64,000 bases of DNA from Limanda limanda (Eukaryota > Chordata > Actinopteri > Pleuronectiformes > Pleuronectidae): assembly GCF_963576545.1 (NCBI RefSeq), contig NW_026870417.1:62001-126000 (forward strand), written 5' to 3'. The position numbers and the translations under genes were made by a program. The notes below the pieces were generated by a model, which searched no databases, was not told where the DNA came from, and worked only from the letters and a program-made list of their open reading frames with translations. Shown here one piece after another: positions 34,891-49,400 of the stretch. Each line of letters starts with the position of its first letter. The stretch's first letter is position 1.

Positions 34891-37770
34891 CAAGTCTCTC
34901 CGACCTTCACAAAAAAAGTTATTCAAGAATATCTCTTTCTCCTATGTGCTTTCATCCCTAACCCTAACCCTTCCGAAAGTCGGAGAAGCTCAAGGATGGT
35001 ACCGATCGATGCGCGCAACCCCATTTAGTGGGGGTAGAGCCTACTTGCAAGTCTCTCCGACCTTCACAAAAAAAGTTATTCAAGAATATCTCCTCAGATT
35101 TGGGGTAATTTCGTCGGTCGACCTCTTTCGAAGGTCGTACAAGCTCGGGGATGGTACCAATCGATCCGCAGGACCCAAATTAGTCCAGATGCAACCACTT
35201 TCCAAGTCTCTCCGACCTTCACAAAAAAAGTTATTCAAGAATATCTCTTTCTCCTATGTGCTTTCATCCCTAACCCTAACCCTAACCCTTCCGAAAGTCG
35301 GAGAAGCTCAAGGATGGTACCGATCGATGCGCGCTACCCCATTTAGTGGGGGTAGAGCCTACTTGCAAGTCTCTCCGACCTTCACAAAAAAAGTTATTCA
35401 AGAATATCTCTTTCTCCTATGTGCTTTCATCCCTAACCCTAACCCTAACCCTTCCGAAAGTCGGAGAAGCTCAAGGATGGTACCGATCGATGCGCGCAAC
35501 CCCATTTAGTGGGGGTAGAGCCTACTTGCAAGTCTCTCCGACCTTCACAAAAAAAGTTATTCAAGAATATCTCCTCAGATTTGGGGGAATTTCGTCGGTC
35601 GACCTCTTCCGAAGGTCGTACAAGCTCGGGGATGGTACCAATCGATCTGCAGGACCCAAATTAGTCCAGATGCAACCACTTTCCAAGTCTCTCCGACCTT
35701 CACAAAAAAAGTTATTCAAGAATATCTCTTTCTCCTATGTGCTTTCATCCCTAACCCTAACCCTAACCCTTCCGAAAGTCGGAGAAGCTCAAGGATGGTA
35801 CCGATCGATGCGCGCTACCCCATTTAGTGGGGGTAGAGCCTACTTGCAAGTCTCTCCGACCTTCACAAAAAAAGTTATTCAAGAATATCTCTTTCTCCTA
35901 TGTGCTTTCATCCCTAACCCTAACCCTAACCCTTCCGAAAGTCGGAGAAGCTCAAGGATGGTACCGATCGATGCGCGCAACCCCATTTAGTGGGGGTAGA
36001 GCCTACTTGCAAGTCTCTCCGACCTTCACAAAAAAAGTTATTCAAGAATATCTCCTCAGATTTGGGGGAATTTCGTCGTTCGACCTCTTTCGAAGGTCGT
36101 ACAAGCTCGGGGATGGTACCAATCGATCCGCAGGACCCAAATTAGTCCAGATGCAACCACTTTCCAAGTCTCTCCGACCTTCACAAAAAAAGTTATTCAA
36201 GAATATCTCTTTCTCCTATGTGCTTTCATCCCTAACCCTAACCCTAACCCTTCCGAAAGTCGGAGAAGCTCAAGGATGGTACCGATCGATGCGCGCTACC
36301 CCATTTAGTGGGGGTAGAGCCTACTTGCAAGTCTCTCCGACCTTCACAAAAAAAGTTATTCAAGAATATCTCCTCAGATTTGGGGGAATTTCGTCGGTCG
36401 ACCTCTTCCGAAGGTCGTACAAGCTCGGGGATGGTACCAATCGATCCGCAGGACCCAAATTAGTCCAGATGCAACCACTTTCCAAGTCTCTCCGACCATC
36501 ACAAAAAAAGTTATTCAAGAATATCTCTTTCTCCTATGTGCTTTCATCCCTAACCCTAACCCTAACCCTTCCGAAAGTCGGAGAAGCTCAAGGATGGTAC
36601 CGATCGATGCGCGCTACCCCATTTAGTGGGGGTAGAGCCTACTTGCAAGTCTCTCCGACCTTCACAAAAAACGTTATTCAAGAATATCTCTTTCTCCTAT
36701 GTGCTTTCATCCCTAACCCTAACCCTAACCCTTCCGAAAGTCGGAGAAGCTCAAGGATGGTACCGATCGATGCGCGCTACCCCATTTAGTGGGGGTAGAG
36801 CCTACTTGCAAGTCTCTCCGACCTTCACAAAAAAAGTTATTCAAGAATATCTCCTCAGATTTGGGGGAATTTCGTCGGTCGACCTCTTCCGAAGGTTGTA
36901 CAAGCTCGGGGATAGTACCAATCGATCCGCAGGACCCAAATTAGTCCAGATGCAACCACTTTCCAAGTCTCTCCGACCTTCACAAAAAAAGTTATTCAAG
37001 AATATCTCTTTCTCCTATGTGCTTTCATCCCTAACCCTAACCCTAACCCTTCCGAAAGTCGGAGAAGCTCAAAGATGGTACCGATCGATGCGCGCTACCC
37101 CATTTAGTGGGGGTAGAGCCTACTTGCAAGTCTCTCCGACCTTCACAAAAAAAGTTATTCAAGAATATCTCTTTCTCCTATGTGCTTTCATCCCTAACCC
37201 TAACCCTAACCCTTCCGAAAGTCGGAGAAGCTCAAGGATGGTACCGATCGATGCGCGCTACCCCATTTAGTGGGGGTAGAGCCTACTTGCAAGTCTCTCC
37301 GACCTTCACAAAAAAAGTTATTCAAGAATATCTCTTTCTCCTATGTGCTTTCATCCCTAACCCTAACCCTAACCCTTCCGAAAGTCGGAGAAGCTCAAGG
37401 ATGGTACCGATCGATGCGCGCAACCCCATTTAGTGGGGTTAGAGCCTACTTGCAAGTCTCTCCGACCTTCACAAAAAAAGTTATTCAAGAATATCTCCTC
37501 AGATTTGGGGGAATTTCGTCGGTCGACCTCTTTCGAAGGTCGTACAAGCTCGGGGATGGTACCAATCGATCCGCAGGACCCAAATTAGTCCAGATGCAAC
37601 CACTTTCCAAGTCTCTCCGACCTTCACAAAAAAAGTTATTCAAGAATATCTCTTTCTCCTATGTGCTTTCATCCCTAACCCTAACCCTAACCCTTCCGAA
37701 AGTCGGAGAAGCTCAAGGATGGTACCGATCGATGCGCGCTACCCCATTTAGTGGGGGTAGAGCCTACTTG
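34891..37770 (+). repeat. 2,880-bp higher-order repeat, copy 1
   Basis: Eighteen monomers (12 A, 6 B) ordered ABA, ABA, ABABA, ABA, A, ABA. It is 6 bp shorter than copy 2 because of a two-hexamer A at 34956. Shared marks are GATCTGCAGG near 35646 and AAAAAACGTT near 36671. Private changes are TTTGGGGTAATT near 35105, CGTTCGACC near 36078, CGACCATCAC near 36497, GAAGGTTGTAC with GGGGATAGTACC near 36895-36917, and TGGGGTTAG near 37438. Confidence 0.88.
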
Positions 37771-40656
37771 CAAGTCTCTCCGACCTTCACAAAAAAAGTT
37801 ATTCAAGAATATCTCTTTCTCCTATGTGCTTTCATCCCTAACCCTAACCCTAACCCTTCCGAAAGTCGGAGAAGCTCAAGGATGGTACCGATCGATGCGC
37901 GCAACCCCATTTAGTGGGGGTAGAGCCTACTTGCAAGTCTCTCCGACCTTCACAAAAAAAGTTATTCAAGAATATCTCCTCAGATTTGGGGGAATTTCGT
38001 CGGTCGACCTCTTTCGAAGGTCGTACAAGCTCGGGGATGGTACCAATCGATCCGCAGGACCCAAATTAGTCCAGATGCAACCACTTTCCAAGTCTCTCCG
38101 ACCTTCACAAAAAAAGTTATTCAAGAATATCTCTTTCTCCTATGTGCTTTCATCCCTAACCCTAACCCTAACCCTTCCGAAAGTCGGAGAAGCTCAAGGA
38201 TGGTACCGATCGATGCGCGCTACCCCATTTAGTGGGGGTAGAGCCTACTTGCAAGTCTCTCCGACCTTCACAAAAAAAGTTATTCAAGAATATCTCTTTC
38301 TCCTATGTGCTTTCATCCCTAACCCTAACCCTAACCCTTCCGAAAGTCGGAGAAGCTCAAGGATGGTACCGATCGATGCGCGCAACCCCATTTAGTGGGG
38401 GTAGAGCCTACTTGCAAGTCTCTCCGACCTTCACAAAAAAAGTTATTCAAGAATATCTCCTCAGATTTGGGGGAATTTCGTCGGTCGACCTCTTCCGAAG
38501 GTCGTACAAGCTCGGGGATGGTACCAATCGATCTGCAGGACCCAAATTAGTCCAGATGCAACCACTTTCCAAGTCTCTCCGACCTTCACAAAAAAAGTTA
38601 TTCAAGAATATCTCTTTCTCCTATGTGCTTTCATCCCTAACCCTAACCCTAACCCTTCCGAAAGTCGGAGAAGCTCAAGGATGGTACCGATCGATGCGCG
38701 CTACCCCATTTAGTGGGGGTAGAGCCTACTTGCAAGTCTCTCCGACCTTCACAAAAAAAGTTATTCAAGAATATCTCTTTCTCCTATGTGCTTTCATCCC
38801 TAACCCTAACCCTAACCCTTCCGAAAGTCGGAGAAGCTCAAGGATGGTACCGATCGATGCGCGCAACCCCATTTAGTGGGGGTAGAGCCTACTTGCAAGT
38901 CTCTCCGACCTTCACAAAAAAAGTTATTCAAGAATATCTCCTCAGATTTGGGGGAATTTCGTCGGTCGACCTCTTTCGAAGGTCGTACAAGCTCGGGGAT
39001 GGTACCAATCGATCCGCAGGACCCAAATTAGTCCAGATGCAACCACTTTCCAAGTCTCTCCGACCTTCACAAAAAAAGTTATTCAAGAATATCTCTTTCT
39101 CCTATGTGCTTTCATCCCTAACCCTAACCCTAACCCTTCCGAAAGTCGGAGAAGCTCAAGGATGGTACCGATCGATGCGCGCTACCCCATTTAGTGGGGG
39201 TAGAGCCTACTTGCAAGTCTCTCCGACCTTCACAAAAAAAGTTATTCAAGAATATCTCCTCAGATTTGGGGGAATTTCGTCGGTCGACCTCTTCCGAAGG
39301 TCGTACAAGCTCGGGGATGGTACCAATCGATCCGCAGGACCCAAATTAGTCCAGATGCAACCACTTTCCAAGTCTCTCCGACCTTCACAAAAAAAGTTAT
39401 TCAAGAATATCTCTTTCTCCTATGTGCTTTCATCCCTAACCCTAACCCTAACCCTTCCGAAAGTCGGAGAAGCTCAAGGATGGTACCGATCGATGCGCGC
39501 TACCCCATTTAGTGGGGGTAGAGCCTACTTGCAAGTCTCTCCGACCTTCACAAAAAACGTTATTCAAGAATATCTCTTTCTCCTATGTGCTTTCATCCCT
39601 AACCCTAACCCTAACCCTTCCGAAAGTCGGAGAAGCTCAAGGATGGTACCGATCGATGCGCGCTACCCCATTTAGTGGGGGTAGAGCCTACTTGCAAGTC
39701 TCTCCGACCTTCACAAAAAAAGTTATTCAAGAATATCTCCTCAGATTTGGGGGAATTTCGTCGGTCGACCTCTTCCGAAGGTCGTACAAGCTCGGGGATA
39801 TTACCAATCGATCCGCAGGACCCAAATTAGTCCAGATGCAACCACTTTCCAAGTCTCTCCGACCTTCACAAAAAAAGTTATTCAAGAATATCTCTTTCTC
39901 CTATGTGCTTTCATCCCTAACCCTAACCCTAACCCTTCCGAAAGTCGGAGAAGCTCAAAGATGGTACCGATCGATGCGCGCTACCCCATTTAGTGGGGGT
40001 AGAGCCTACTTGCAAGTCTCTCCGACCTTCACAAAAAAAGTTATTCAAGAATATCTCTTTCTCCTATGTGCTTTCATCCCTAACCCTAACCCTAACCCTT
40101 CCGAAAGTCGGAGAAGCTCAAGGATGGTACCGATCGATGCGCGCTACCCCATTTAGTGGGGGTAGAGCCTACTTGCAAGTCTCTCCGACCTTCACAAAAA
40201 AAGTTATTCAAGAATATCTCTTTCTCCTATGTGCTTTCATCCCTAACCCTAACCCTAACCCTTCCGAAAGTCGGAGAAGCTCAAGGATGGTACCTATCGA
40301 TGCGCGCAACCCCATTTAGTGGGGGTAGAGCCTACTTGCAAGTCTCTCCGACCTTCACAAAAAAAGTTATTCAAGAATATCTCCTCAGATTTGGGGGAAT
40401 TTCGTCGGTCGACCTCTTCCGAAGGTCGTACAAGCTCGGGGATGGTACCAATCGATCCGCAGGACCCAAATTAGTCCAGATGCAACCACTTTCCAAGTCT
40501 CTCCGACCTTCACAAAAAAAGTTATTCAAGAATATCTCTTTCTCCTATGTGCTTTCATCCCTAACCCTAACCCTAACCCTTCCGAAAGTCGGAGAAGCTC
40601 AAGGATGGTACCGATCGATGCGCGCTACCCCATTTAGTGGGGGTAGAGCCTACTTG
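37771..40656 (+). repeat. 2,886-bp higher-order repeat, copy 2
   Basis: Same 18-monomer order, with GATCTGCAGG near 38532 and AAAAAACGTT near 39557 (both +2,886). It lacks the private changes of copy 1. Its last part, from 39532, is also the beginning of the 6,921-bp HOR, which therefore grew out of this family. Confidence 0.88.
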
Positions 40657-43600
40657 CAAGTCTCTCCGACCTTCACAAAAAAAGTTATTCAAGAATATCT
40701 CTTTCTCCTATGTGCTTACATCCCTAACCCTAACCCTAACCCTTCCGAAAGTCGGAGAAGCTCAAGGATGGTACCGATCGATGCGCGCAACCCCATTTAG
40801 TGGGGGTAGAGCCTACTTGCAAGTCTCTCCGACTTTCACAAAAAAAGTTATTCAAGAATATCTCCTCAGATTTGGGGGAATTTCGTCGGTCGACCCTTTT
40901 CGAAGGTCGTACAAGCTCGGGGATGGTACCAATCGATCCGCAGGACCCAAATTAGTCCAGATGCAACCACTTTCCAAGTCTCTCCGACCTTCACAAAAAA
41001 AGTTATTCAAGAATATCTCTTTCTCCTATGTGCTTTCATCCCTAACCCTAACCCTAACCCTAACCCTTCCGAAAGTCGGAGAAGCTCAAGGATGGTACCG
41101 ATCGATGCGCGCTACCCCATTTAGTGGGGGTAGAGCCTACTTGCAAGTCTCTCCGACCTTCACAAAAAAAGTTATTCAAGAATATCTCTTTCTCCTATGT
41201 GCTTTCATCCCTAACCCTAACCCTTCCGAAAGTCGGAGAAGCTCAAGGATGGTACCGATCGATGCGCGCTACCCCATTTAGTGGGGGTAGAGCCTACTTG
41301 CAAGTCTCTCCGACCTTCACAAAAAAAGTTATTCAAGAATATCTCTTTCTCCTATGTGCTTTCATCCCTAACCCTAACCCTAACCCTTCCGAAAGTCGGA
41401 GAAGCTCAAGGATGGTACCGATCGATGCGCGCTACCCCATTTAGTGGGGGTAGAGCCTACTTGCAAGTCTCTCCGACCTTCACAAAAAAAGTTATTCAAG
41501 AATATCTCTTTCTCCTATGTGCTTTCATCCCTAACCCTAACCCTAACCCTTCCGAAAGTCGGAGAAGCTCAAGGATGGTACCGATCGATGCGCGCAACCC
41601 CATTTAGTGGGGGTAGATCCTACTTGCAAGTCTCTCCGACCTTCACAAAAAAAGTTATTCAAGAATATCTCCTCAGATTTGGGGGAATTTCGTCGGTCGA
41701 CCTCTTTCGAAGGTCGTACAAGCTCGGGGATGGTACCAATCGATCCGCAGGACCCAAATTAGTCCAGATGCAACCACTTTCCAAGTCTCTCCGACCTTCA
41801 CAAAAAAAGTTATTCAAGAATATCTCTTTCTCCTATGTGCTTTCATCCCTAACCCTAACCCTAACCCTTCCGAAAGTCGGAGAAGCTCAAGGATGGTACC
41901 GATCGATGCGCGCTACCCCATTTAGTGGGGGTAGAGCCTACTTGCAAGTCTCTCCGACCTTCACAAAAAAAGTTATTCAAGAATATCTCTTTCTCCTATG
42001 TGCTTTCATCCCTAACCCTAACCCTAACCCTTCCGAAAGTCGGAGAAGCTCAAGGATGGTACCGATCGATGCGCGCAACCCCATTTAGTGGGGGTAGAGC
42101 CTACTTGCAAGTCTCTCCGACCTTCACAAAAAAAGTTATTCAAGAATATCTCTTTCTCCTATGTGCTTTCATCCCTAACCCTAACCCTTCCGAAAGTCGG
42201 AGAAGCTCAAGGATGGTACCGATCGATGCGCGCTACCCCATTTAGTGGGGGTAGAGCCTACTTGCAAGTCTCTCCGACCTTCACAAAAAAAGTTATTCAA
42301 GAATATCTCTTTCTCCTATGTGCTTTCATCCCTAACCCTAACCCTAACCCTTCCGAAAGTCGGAGAAGCTCAAGGATGGTACCGATCGATGCGCGCTACC
42401 CCATTTAGTGGGGGTAGAGCCTACTTGCAAGTCTCTCCGACCTTCACAAAAAAAGTTATTCAAGAATATCTCTTTCTCCTATGTGCTTTCATCCCTAACC
42501 CTAACCCTAACCCTTCCGAAAGTCGGAGAAGCTCAAGGATGGTACCGATCGATGCGCGCAACCCCATTTAGTGGGGGTAGAGCCTACTTGCAAGTCTCTC
42601 CGACCTTCACAAAAAAAGTTATTCAAGAATATCTCTTTCTCCTATGTGCTTTCATCCCTAACCCTAACCCTAACCCTTCCGAAAGTCGGAGAAGCTCAAG
42701 GATGGTACCGATCGATGCGCGCAACCCCATTTAGTGGGGGTAGAGCCTACTTGCAAGTCTCTCCGACCTTCACAAAAAAAGTTATTCAAGAATATCTCTT
42801 TCTCCTATGTGCTTTCATCCCTAACCCTAACCCTAACCCTTCCGAAAGTCGGAGAAGCTCAAGGATGGTACCGATCGATGCGCGCAACCCCTTTTAGTGG
42901 GGGTAGAGCCTACTTGCAAGTCTCTCCGACCTTCACAAAAAAAGTTATTCAAGAATATCTCCTCAGATTTGGGGGAATTTCGTCGGTCGACCTCTTTCGA
43001 AGGTCGTACAAGCTCGGGGATGGTACCAATCGATCCGCAGGACCCAAATTAGTCCAGATGCAACCACTTTCCAAGTCTCTCCGACCTTCACAAAAAAAGT
43101 TATTCAAGAATATCTCTTTCTCCTATGTGCTTTCATCCCTAACCCTAACCCTAACCCTTCCGAAAGTCGGAGAAGCTCAAGGATGGTACCGATCGATGCG
43201 CGCTACCCCATTTAGTGGGGGTAGAGCCTACTTGCAAGTCTCTCCGACCTTCACAAAAAAAGTTATTCAAGAATATCTCTTTCTCCTATGTGCTTTCATC
43301 CCTAACCCTAACCCTAACCCTTCCGAAAGTCGGAGAAGCTCAAGGATGGTACCGATCGATGCGCGCAACCCCATTTAGTGGGGGTAGAGCCTACTTGCAA
43401 GTCTCTCCGACCTTCACAAAAAAAGTTATTCAAGAATATCTCCTCAGATTTGGGGGAATTTCGTCGGTCGACCTCTTTCGAAGGTCGTACAAGCTCGGGG
43501 ATGGTACCAATCGATCCGCAGGACCCAAATTAGTCCAGATGCAACCACTTTCCAAGTCTCTCCGACCTTCACAAAAAAAGTTATTCAAGAATATCTCTTT

Positions 43601-46452
43601 CTCCTATGTGCTTTCATCCCTAACCCTAACCCTAACCCTTCCGAAAGTCGGAGAAGCTCAAGGATGGTACCGATCGATGCGCGCTACCCCATTTAGTGGG
43701 GGTAGAGCCTACTTGCAAGTCTCTCCGACCTTCACAAAAAAAGTTATTCAAGAATATCTCTTTCTCCTATGTGCTTTCATCCCTAACCCTAACCCTAACC
43801 CTTCCGAAAGTCGGAGAAGCTCAAGGATGGTACCGATCGATGCGCGCAACCCCATTTAGTGGGGGTAGAGCCTACTTGCAAGTCTCTCCGACCTTCACAA
43901 AAAAAGTTATTCAAGAATATCTCCTCAGATTTGGGGGAATTTCGTCGGTCGACCTCTTCCGAAGGTCGTACAAGCTCGGGGATGGTACCAATCGATCCGC
44001 AGGACCCAAATTAGTCCAGATGCAACCACTTTCCAAGTCTCTCCGACCTTCACAAAAAAAGTTATTCAAGAATATCTCTTTCTCCTATGTGCTTTCATCC
44101 CTAACCCTAACCCTAACCCTTCCGAAAGTCGGAGAAGCTCAAGGATGGTACCGATCGATGCGCGCAACCCCATTTAGTGGGGGTAGAGCCTACTTGCAAG
44201 TCTCTCCGACCTTCACAAAAAAAGTTATTCAAGAATATCTCCTCAGATTTGGGGGAATTTCGTCGGTCGACCTCTTCCGAAGGTCGTACAAGCTCGGGGA
44301 TGGTACCAATCGATCCGCAGGACCCAAATTAGTCCAGATGCAACCACTTTCCAAGTCTCTCCGACCTTCACAAAAAAAGTTATTCAAGAATATCTCTTTC
44401 TCCTATGTGCTTTCATCCCTAACCCTAACCCTAACCCTTCCGAAAGTCGGAGAAGCTCAAGGATGGTACCGATCGATGTGCGCTACCCCATTTAGTGGGG
44501 GTAGAGCCTACTTGCAAGTCTCTCCGACCTTCACAAAAAAAGTTATTCAAGAATATCTCTTTCTCCTATGTGCTTACATCCCTAACCCTAACCCTAACCC
44601 TTCCGAAAGTCGGAGAAGCTCAAGGATGGTACCGATCGATGTGCGCAACCCCATTTAGTGGGGGTAGAGCCTACTTGCAAGTCTCTCCGACTTTCACAAA
44701 AAAAGTTATTCAAGAATATCTCCTCAGATTTGGGGGAATTTCGTCGGTCGACCTCTTTCGAAGGTCGTACAAGCTCGGGGATGGTACCAATCGATCCGCA
44801 GGACCCAAATTAGTCCAGATGCAACCACTTTCCAAGTCTCTCCGACCTTCACAAAAAAAGTTATTCAAGAATATCTCTTTCTCCTATGTGCTTTCATCCC
44901 TAACCCTAACCCTAACCCTAACCCTTCCGAAAGTCGGAGAAGCTCAAGGATGGTACCGATCGATGCGCGCTACCCCATTTAGTGGGGGTAGAGCCTACTT
45001 GCAAGTCTCTCCGACCTTCACAAAAAAAGTTATTCAAGAATATCTCTTTCTCCTATGTGCTTTCATCCCTAACCCTAACCCTAACCCTTCCGAAAGTCGG
45101 AGAAGCTCAAGGATGGTACCGATCGATGCGCGCTACCCCATTTAGTGGGGGTAGAGCCTACTTGCAAGTCTCTCCGACCTTCACAAAAAAAGTTATTCAA
45201 GAATATCTCTTTCTCCTATGTGCTTTCATCCCTAACCCTAACCCTAACCCTTCCGAAAGTCGGAGAAGCTCAAGGATGGTACCGATCGATGCGCGCAACC
45301 CCATTTAGTGGGGGTAGAGCCTACTTGCAAGTCTCTCCGACCTTCACAAAAAAAGTTATTCAAGAATATCTCTTTCTCCTATGTGCTTTCATCCCTAACC
45401 CTAACCCTAACCCTTCCGAAAGTCGGAGAAGCTCAAGGATGGTACCGATCGATGCGCGCAACCCCATTTAGTGGGGGTAGAGCCTACTTGCAAGTCTCTC
45501 CGACCTTCACAAAAAAAGTTATTCAAGAATATCTCTTTCTCCTATGTGCTTTCATCCCTAACCCTAACCCTAACCCTTCCGAAAGTCGGAGAAGCTCAAG
45601 GATGGTACCGATCGATGCGCGCAACCCCATTTAGTGGGGGTAGAGCCTACTTGCAAGTCTCTCCGACCTTCACAAAAAAAGTTATTCAAGAATATCTCCT
45701 CAGATTTGGGGGAATTTCGTCGGTCGACCTCTTTCGAAGGTCGTACAAGCTCGGGGATGGTACCAATCGATCCGCAGGACCCAAATTAGTCCAGATGCAA
45801 CCACTTTCCAAGTCTCTCCGACCTTCACAAAAAAAGTTATTCAAGAATATCTCTTTCTCCTATGTGCTTTCATCCCTAACCCTAACCCTAACCCTTCCGA
45901 AAGTCGGAGAAGCTCAAGGATGGTACCGATCGATGCGCGCTACCCCATTTAGTGGGGGTAGAGCCTACTTGCAAGTCTCTCCGACCTTCACAAAAAAAGT
46001 TATTCAAGAATATCTCTTTCTCCTATGTGCTTTCATCCCTAACCCTAACCCTAACCCTTCCGAAAGTCGGAGAAGCTCAAGGATGGTACCGATCGATGCG
46101 CGCAACCCCATTTAGTGGGGGTAGAGCCTACTTGCAAGTCTCTCCGACCTTCACAAAAAAAGTTATTCAAGAATATCTCCTCAGATTTGGGGGAATTTCG
46201 TCGGTCGACCTCTTCCGAAGGTCGTACAAGCTCGGGGATGGTACCAATCGATCCGCAGGACCCAAATTAGTCCAGATGCAACCACTTTCCAAGTCTCTCC
46301 GACCTTCACAAAAAAAGTTATTCAAGAATATCTCTTTCTCCTATGTGCTTTCATCCCTAACCCTAACCCTAACCCTTCCGAAAGTCGGAGAAGCTCAAGG
46401 ATGGTACCGATCGATGCGCGCAACCCCATTTAGTGGGGGTAGAGCCTACTTG
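39532..46452 (+). repeat. 6,921-bp higher-order repeat, copy 1
   Basis: Forty-three monomers (32 A, 11 B), including two A with four hexamers (41040, 44898) and two with two hexamers (41209, 42173), which balance in length. Rare marks within it are AAAAAACGTT near 39557, GGGGATATTACC near 39799, GGTACCTATCG near 40295, GACCCTTTTCG near 40897, GGTAGATCC near 41618, CCCCTTTTAG (T at 42892) and two GATGTGCGC A monomers (T at 44479, 44642). Every one has a partner 6,921 bp downstream. Confidence 0.92.
41782..42916 (+). repeat. Longest A-run: seven consecutive A monomers
   Basis: Seven A monomers lie between two B monomers, one of them with two hexamers (42173-42187), giving 1,135 bp. The same run recurs at 48703-49837 and 60122-61256 in the later copies of this HOR. 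It is the densest telomeric-repeat segment of the window, with about 20 CCCTAA hexamers in 1.1 kb. Confidence 0.9.
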
Positions 46453-49400
46453 CAAGTCTCTCCGACCTTCACAAAAAACGTTATTCAAGAATATCTCTTT
46501 CTCCTATGTGCTTTCATCCCTAACCCTAACCCTAACCCTTCCGAAAGTCGGAGAAGCTCAAGGATGGTACCGATCGATGCGCGCTACCCCATTTAGTGGG
46601 GGTAGAGCCTACTTGCAAGTCTCTCCGACCTTCACAAAAAAAGTTATTCAAGAATATCTCCTCAGATTTGGGGGAATTTCGTCGGTCGACCTCTTCCGAA
46701 GGTCGTACAAGCTCGGGGATATTACCAATCGATCCGCAGGACCCAAATTAGTCCAGATGCAACCACTTTCCAAGTCTCTCCGACCTTCACAAAAAAAGTT
46801 ATTCAAGAATATCTCTTTCTCCTATGTGCTTTCATCCCTAACCCTAACCCTAACCCTTCCGAAAGTCGGAGAAGCTCAAAGATGGTACCGATCGATGCGC
46901 GCTACCCCATTTAGTGGGGGTAGAGCCTACTTGCAAGTCTCTCCGACCTTCACAAAAAAAGTTATTCAAGAATATCTCTTTCTCCTATGTGCTTTCATCC
47001 CTAACCCTAACCCTAACCCTTCCGAAAGTCGGAGAAGCTCAAGGATGGTACCGATCGATGCGCGCTACCCCATTTAGTGGGGGTAGAGCCTACTTGCAAG
47101 TCTCTCCGACCTTCACAAAAAAAGTTATTCAAGAATATCTCTTTCTCCTATGTGCTTTCATCCCTAACCCTAACCCTAACCCTTCCGAAAGTCGGAGAAG
47201 CTCAAGGATGGTACCTATCGATGCGCGCAACCCCATTTAGTGGGGGTAGAGCCTACTTGCAAGTCTCTCCGACCTTCACAAAAAAAGTTATTCAAGAATA
47301 TCTCCTCAGATTTGGGGGAATTTCGTCGGTCGACCTCTTCCGAAGGTCGTACAAGCTCGGGGATGGTACCAATCGATCCGCAGGACCCAAATTAGTCCAG
47401 ATGCAACCACTTTCCAAGTCTCTCCGACCTTCACAAAAAAAGTTATTCAAGAATATCTCTTTCTCCTATGTGCTTTCATCCCTAACCCTAACCCTAACCC
47501 TTCCGAAAGTCGGAGAAGCTCAAGGATGGTACCGATCGATGCGCGCTACCCCATTTAGTGGGGGTAGAGCCTACTTGCAAGTCTCTCCGACCTTCACAAA
47601 AAAAGTTATTCAAGAATATCTCTTTCTCCTATGTGCTTACATCCCTAACCCTAACCCTAACCCTTCCGAAAGTCGGAGAAGCTCAAGGATGGTACCGATC
47701 GATGCGCGCAACCCCATTTAGTGGGGGTAGAGCCTACTTGCAAGTCTCTCCGACTTTCACAAAAAAAGTTATTCAAGAATATCTCCTCAGATTTGGGGGA
47801 ATTTCGTCGGTCGACCCTTTTCGAAGGTCGTACAAGCTCGGGGATGGTACCAATCGATCCGCAGGACCCAAATTAGTCCAGATGCAACCACTTTCCAAGT
47901 CTCTCCGACCTTCACAAAAAAAGTTATTCAAGAATATCTCTTTCTCCTATGTGCTTTCATCCCTAACCCTAACCCTAACCCTAACCCTTCCGAAAGTCGG
48001 AGAAGCTCAAGGATGGTACCGATCGATGCGCGCTACCCCATTTAGTGGGGGTAGAGCCTACTTGCAAGTCTCTCCGACCTTCACAAAAAAAGTTATTCAA
48101 GAATATCTCTTTCTCCTATGTGCTTTCATCCCTAACCCTAACCCTTCCGAAAGTCGGAGAAGCTCAAGGATGGTACCGATCGATGCGCGCTACCCCATTT
48201 AGTGGGGGTAGAGCCTACTTGCAAGTCTCTCCGACCTTCACAAAAAAAGTTATTCAAGAATATCTCTTTCTCCTATGTGCTTTCATCCCTAACCCTAACC
48301 CTAACCCTTCCGAAAGTCGGAGAAGCTCAAGGATGGTACCGATCGATGCGCGCTACCCCATTTAGTGGGGGTAGAGCCTACTTGCAAGTCTCTCCGACCT
48401 TCACAAAAAAAGTTATTCAAGAATATCTCTTTCTCCTATGTGCTTTCATCCCTAACCCTAACCCTAACCCTTCCGAAAGTCGGAGAAGCTCAAGGATGGT
48501 ACCGATCGATGCGCGCAACCCCATTTAGTGGGGGTAGATCCTACTTGCAAGTCTCTCCGACCTTCACAAAAAAAGTTATTCAAGAATATCTCCTCAGATT
48601 TGGGGGAATTTCGTCGGTCGACCTCTTTCGAAGGTCGTACAAGCTCGGGGATGGTACCAATCGATCCGCAGGACCCAAATTAGTCCAGATGCAACCACTT
48701 TCCAAGTCTCTCCGACCTTCACAAAAAAAGTTATTCAAGAATATCTCTTTCTCCTATGTGCTTTCATCCCTAACCCTAACCCTAACCCTTCCGAAAGTCG
48801 GAGAAGCTCAAGGATGGTACCGATCGATGCGCGCTACCCCATTTAGTGGGGGTAGAGCCTACTTGCAAGTCTCTCCGACCTTCACAAAAAAAGTTATTCA
48901 AGAATATCTCTTTCTCCTATGTGCTTTCATCCCTAACCCTAACCCTAACCCTTCCGAAAGTCGGAGAAGCTCAAGGATGGTACCGATCGATGCGCGCAAC
49001 CCCATTTAGTGGGGGTAGAGCCTACTTGCAAGTCTCTCCGACCTTCACAAAAAAAGTTATTCAAGAATATCTCTTTCTCCTATGTGCTTTCATCCCTAAC
49101 CCTAACCCTTCCGAAAGTCGGAGAAGCTCAAGGATGGTACCGATCGATGCGCGCTACCCCATTTAGTGGGGGTAGAGCCTACTTGCAAGTCTCTCCGACC
49201 TTCACAAAAAAAGTTATTCAAGAATATCTCTTTCTCCTATGTGCTTTCATCCCTAACCCTAACCCTAACCCTTCCGAAAGTCGGAGAAGCTCAAGGATGG
49301 TACCGATCGATGCGCGCTACCCCATTTAGTGGGGGTAGAGCCTACTTGCAAGTCTCTCCGACCTTCACAAAAAAAGTTATTCAAGAATATCTCTTTCTCC

